6,258 bases of DNA from Pseudomonadota bacterium (GTDB lineage Bacteria; Pseudomonadota; Alphaproteobacteria; ATCC43930; CGMCC-115725): NCBI GenBank assembly GCA_021790295.1, contig JAJYIC010000018.1:1-6258 (forward strand), written 5' to 3'. The position numbers were made by a program, and so were the translations under genes. Positions 5,802 through 6,258 of this stretch are shown here, one piece after another; the first letter of the stretch is position 1; each line of letters starts with the position of its first letter. The notes below the pieces were generated by a model. It was not told the DNA's origin, made no database searches, and worked only from the letters and a program-made list of their open reading frames with translations.

Positions 5802-6258
5802 ATGGTCTCGCGCGAGAGGGTAGCGGCGTTATCGCGCCAGGCCGCAAAGGAAGGGCGGCGGCGCGTCGTCATCCTCGGCGCCGCGGGGCGCGATTTCCAC
5901 AATTTCAACCTTGTCTATCGCGCCGACCCCTCTTGCGAGGTGGTGGCGTTTACGGCGGCGCAGATCCCGGGGATTGCCGGACGGCGATACCCGCCCGAAC
6001 TCGCCGGCCCTCTTTATCCGCAGGGCATCCCGATCTTCGAAGAGGGAAGGCTCGACGCCCTTTGCCGCAGCCGCAAGATCGACGAGGTGGTTTTTGCCTA
6101 TAGCGATTTGACCCATCAGGAGGTGATGCATCTCGCCTCGCGCGCTCTTGCGAGCGGGGCTGATTTCACCCTTCTCGGGCCGCGCCGGACGATGCTTTTC
6201 TCGCGCCTTCCGGTCATCGCGGTGACGGCGGTGCGCACCGGCTGCGGCAAATCGGCGG
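5802..6258 (+). CDS. Cyclic 2,3-diphosphoglycerate synthetase-like P-loop protein (COG2403), 5' part
   Basis: The first 152 residues of a protein that runs past the window end. After a 20-residue charged lead comes a Rossmann-like start RVVILGAAGRDFHNFN (21-36), then AFTAAQIPGIAGRRYPPELAG (split here as 49-59 and 60-69), LYPQGIPIF (71-79), DEVVFAYSDLTHQEVMHLAS (94-113) and LLGPRRTML (124-132). These phrases are characteristic of COG2403 predicted GTPases, which include the archaeal enzyme making cyclic 2,3-diphosphoglycerate from 2,3-diphosphoglycerate with ATP. The nucleotide loop VTAVRTGCGKS (141-151) is cut one residue later. Its first Walker A Gly is Val, leaving TGxGKS. Full-length relatives are roughly 450 residues. 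The reaction in this organism is not known, and many bacterial members lack a proven function. An FNR/FixK-like site lies in the upstream gap. One TTA codon (5829-5831) is present, rare in this window. Confidence 0.82.
   Translation, partial: MVSRERVAALSRQAAKEGRRRVVILGAAGRDFHNFNLVYRADPSCEVVAFTAAQIPGIAGRRYPPELAGPLYPQGIPIFEEGRLDALCRSRKIDEVVFAYSDLTHQEVMHLASRALASGADFTLLGPRRTMLFSRLPVIAVTAVRTGCGKSA

Overview
The window is high-GC, densely coding DNA with all genes on the + strand. It looks like a chromosomal segment of an alphaproteobacterium, probably Rhizobiales-like. Three things support this: the gene order argH, small lipoprotein, lysA, large TIGR02302/DUF4175 membrane protein; the near-absence of A/T-ending rare codons; and the TIGR02302 family itself, which is described as alphaproteobacterial. 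Leucine is written mostly as CTC and CTT rather than CTG. There are no mobile elements, RNA genes or CRISPR arrays, and I saw no sign of recent transfer.

Layout: (1) positions 1-267 hold the 3' end of a phospholipase/carboxylesterase-type alpha/beta hydrolase. (2) Positions 268-404 are a short spacer with a plausible sigma70-type promoter (294-322) and a good ribosome binding site for argH. (3) Positions 405-5689 are one tightly packed cluster of four genes: argH, a 54-residue LptM-like lipoprotein, lysA, and an 803-residue DUF4175 protein. Every junction overlaps (ATGA, GTGTCTAA, GTGA), so the genes are probably co-transcribed and translationally coupled. (4) Positions 5690-5801 are a 112-base gap with no gene. 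It carries a perfect TTGA-N6-TCAA palindrome of the FNR/FixK type. (5) From 5802 past the window end runs a COG2403-type P-loop protein related to cyclic 2,3-diphosphoglycerate synthetase, cut by the window edge just after its nucleotide-binding loop.

How the genes fit together: ArgH and LysA perform the last steps of arginine and lysine synthesis. LysA also draws on meso-diaminopimelate, the peptidoglycan crosslinking amino acid. The lipoprotein and the DUF4175 protein act at the envelope, so the operon joins amino-acid supply to envelope functions; what the DUF4175 protein does is unknown. The downstream P-loop gene looks like a separate transcription unit that may respond to oxygen or redox state through an FNR/FixK-type regulator.

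No clearly new multi-gene system is visible. The items most worth a second look are the FNR/FixK-like site in front of the COG2403 gene, that gene itself, the divergent LptM-like lipoprotein, and the ArgH that lacks its usual N-terminal WGGRF motif.
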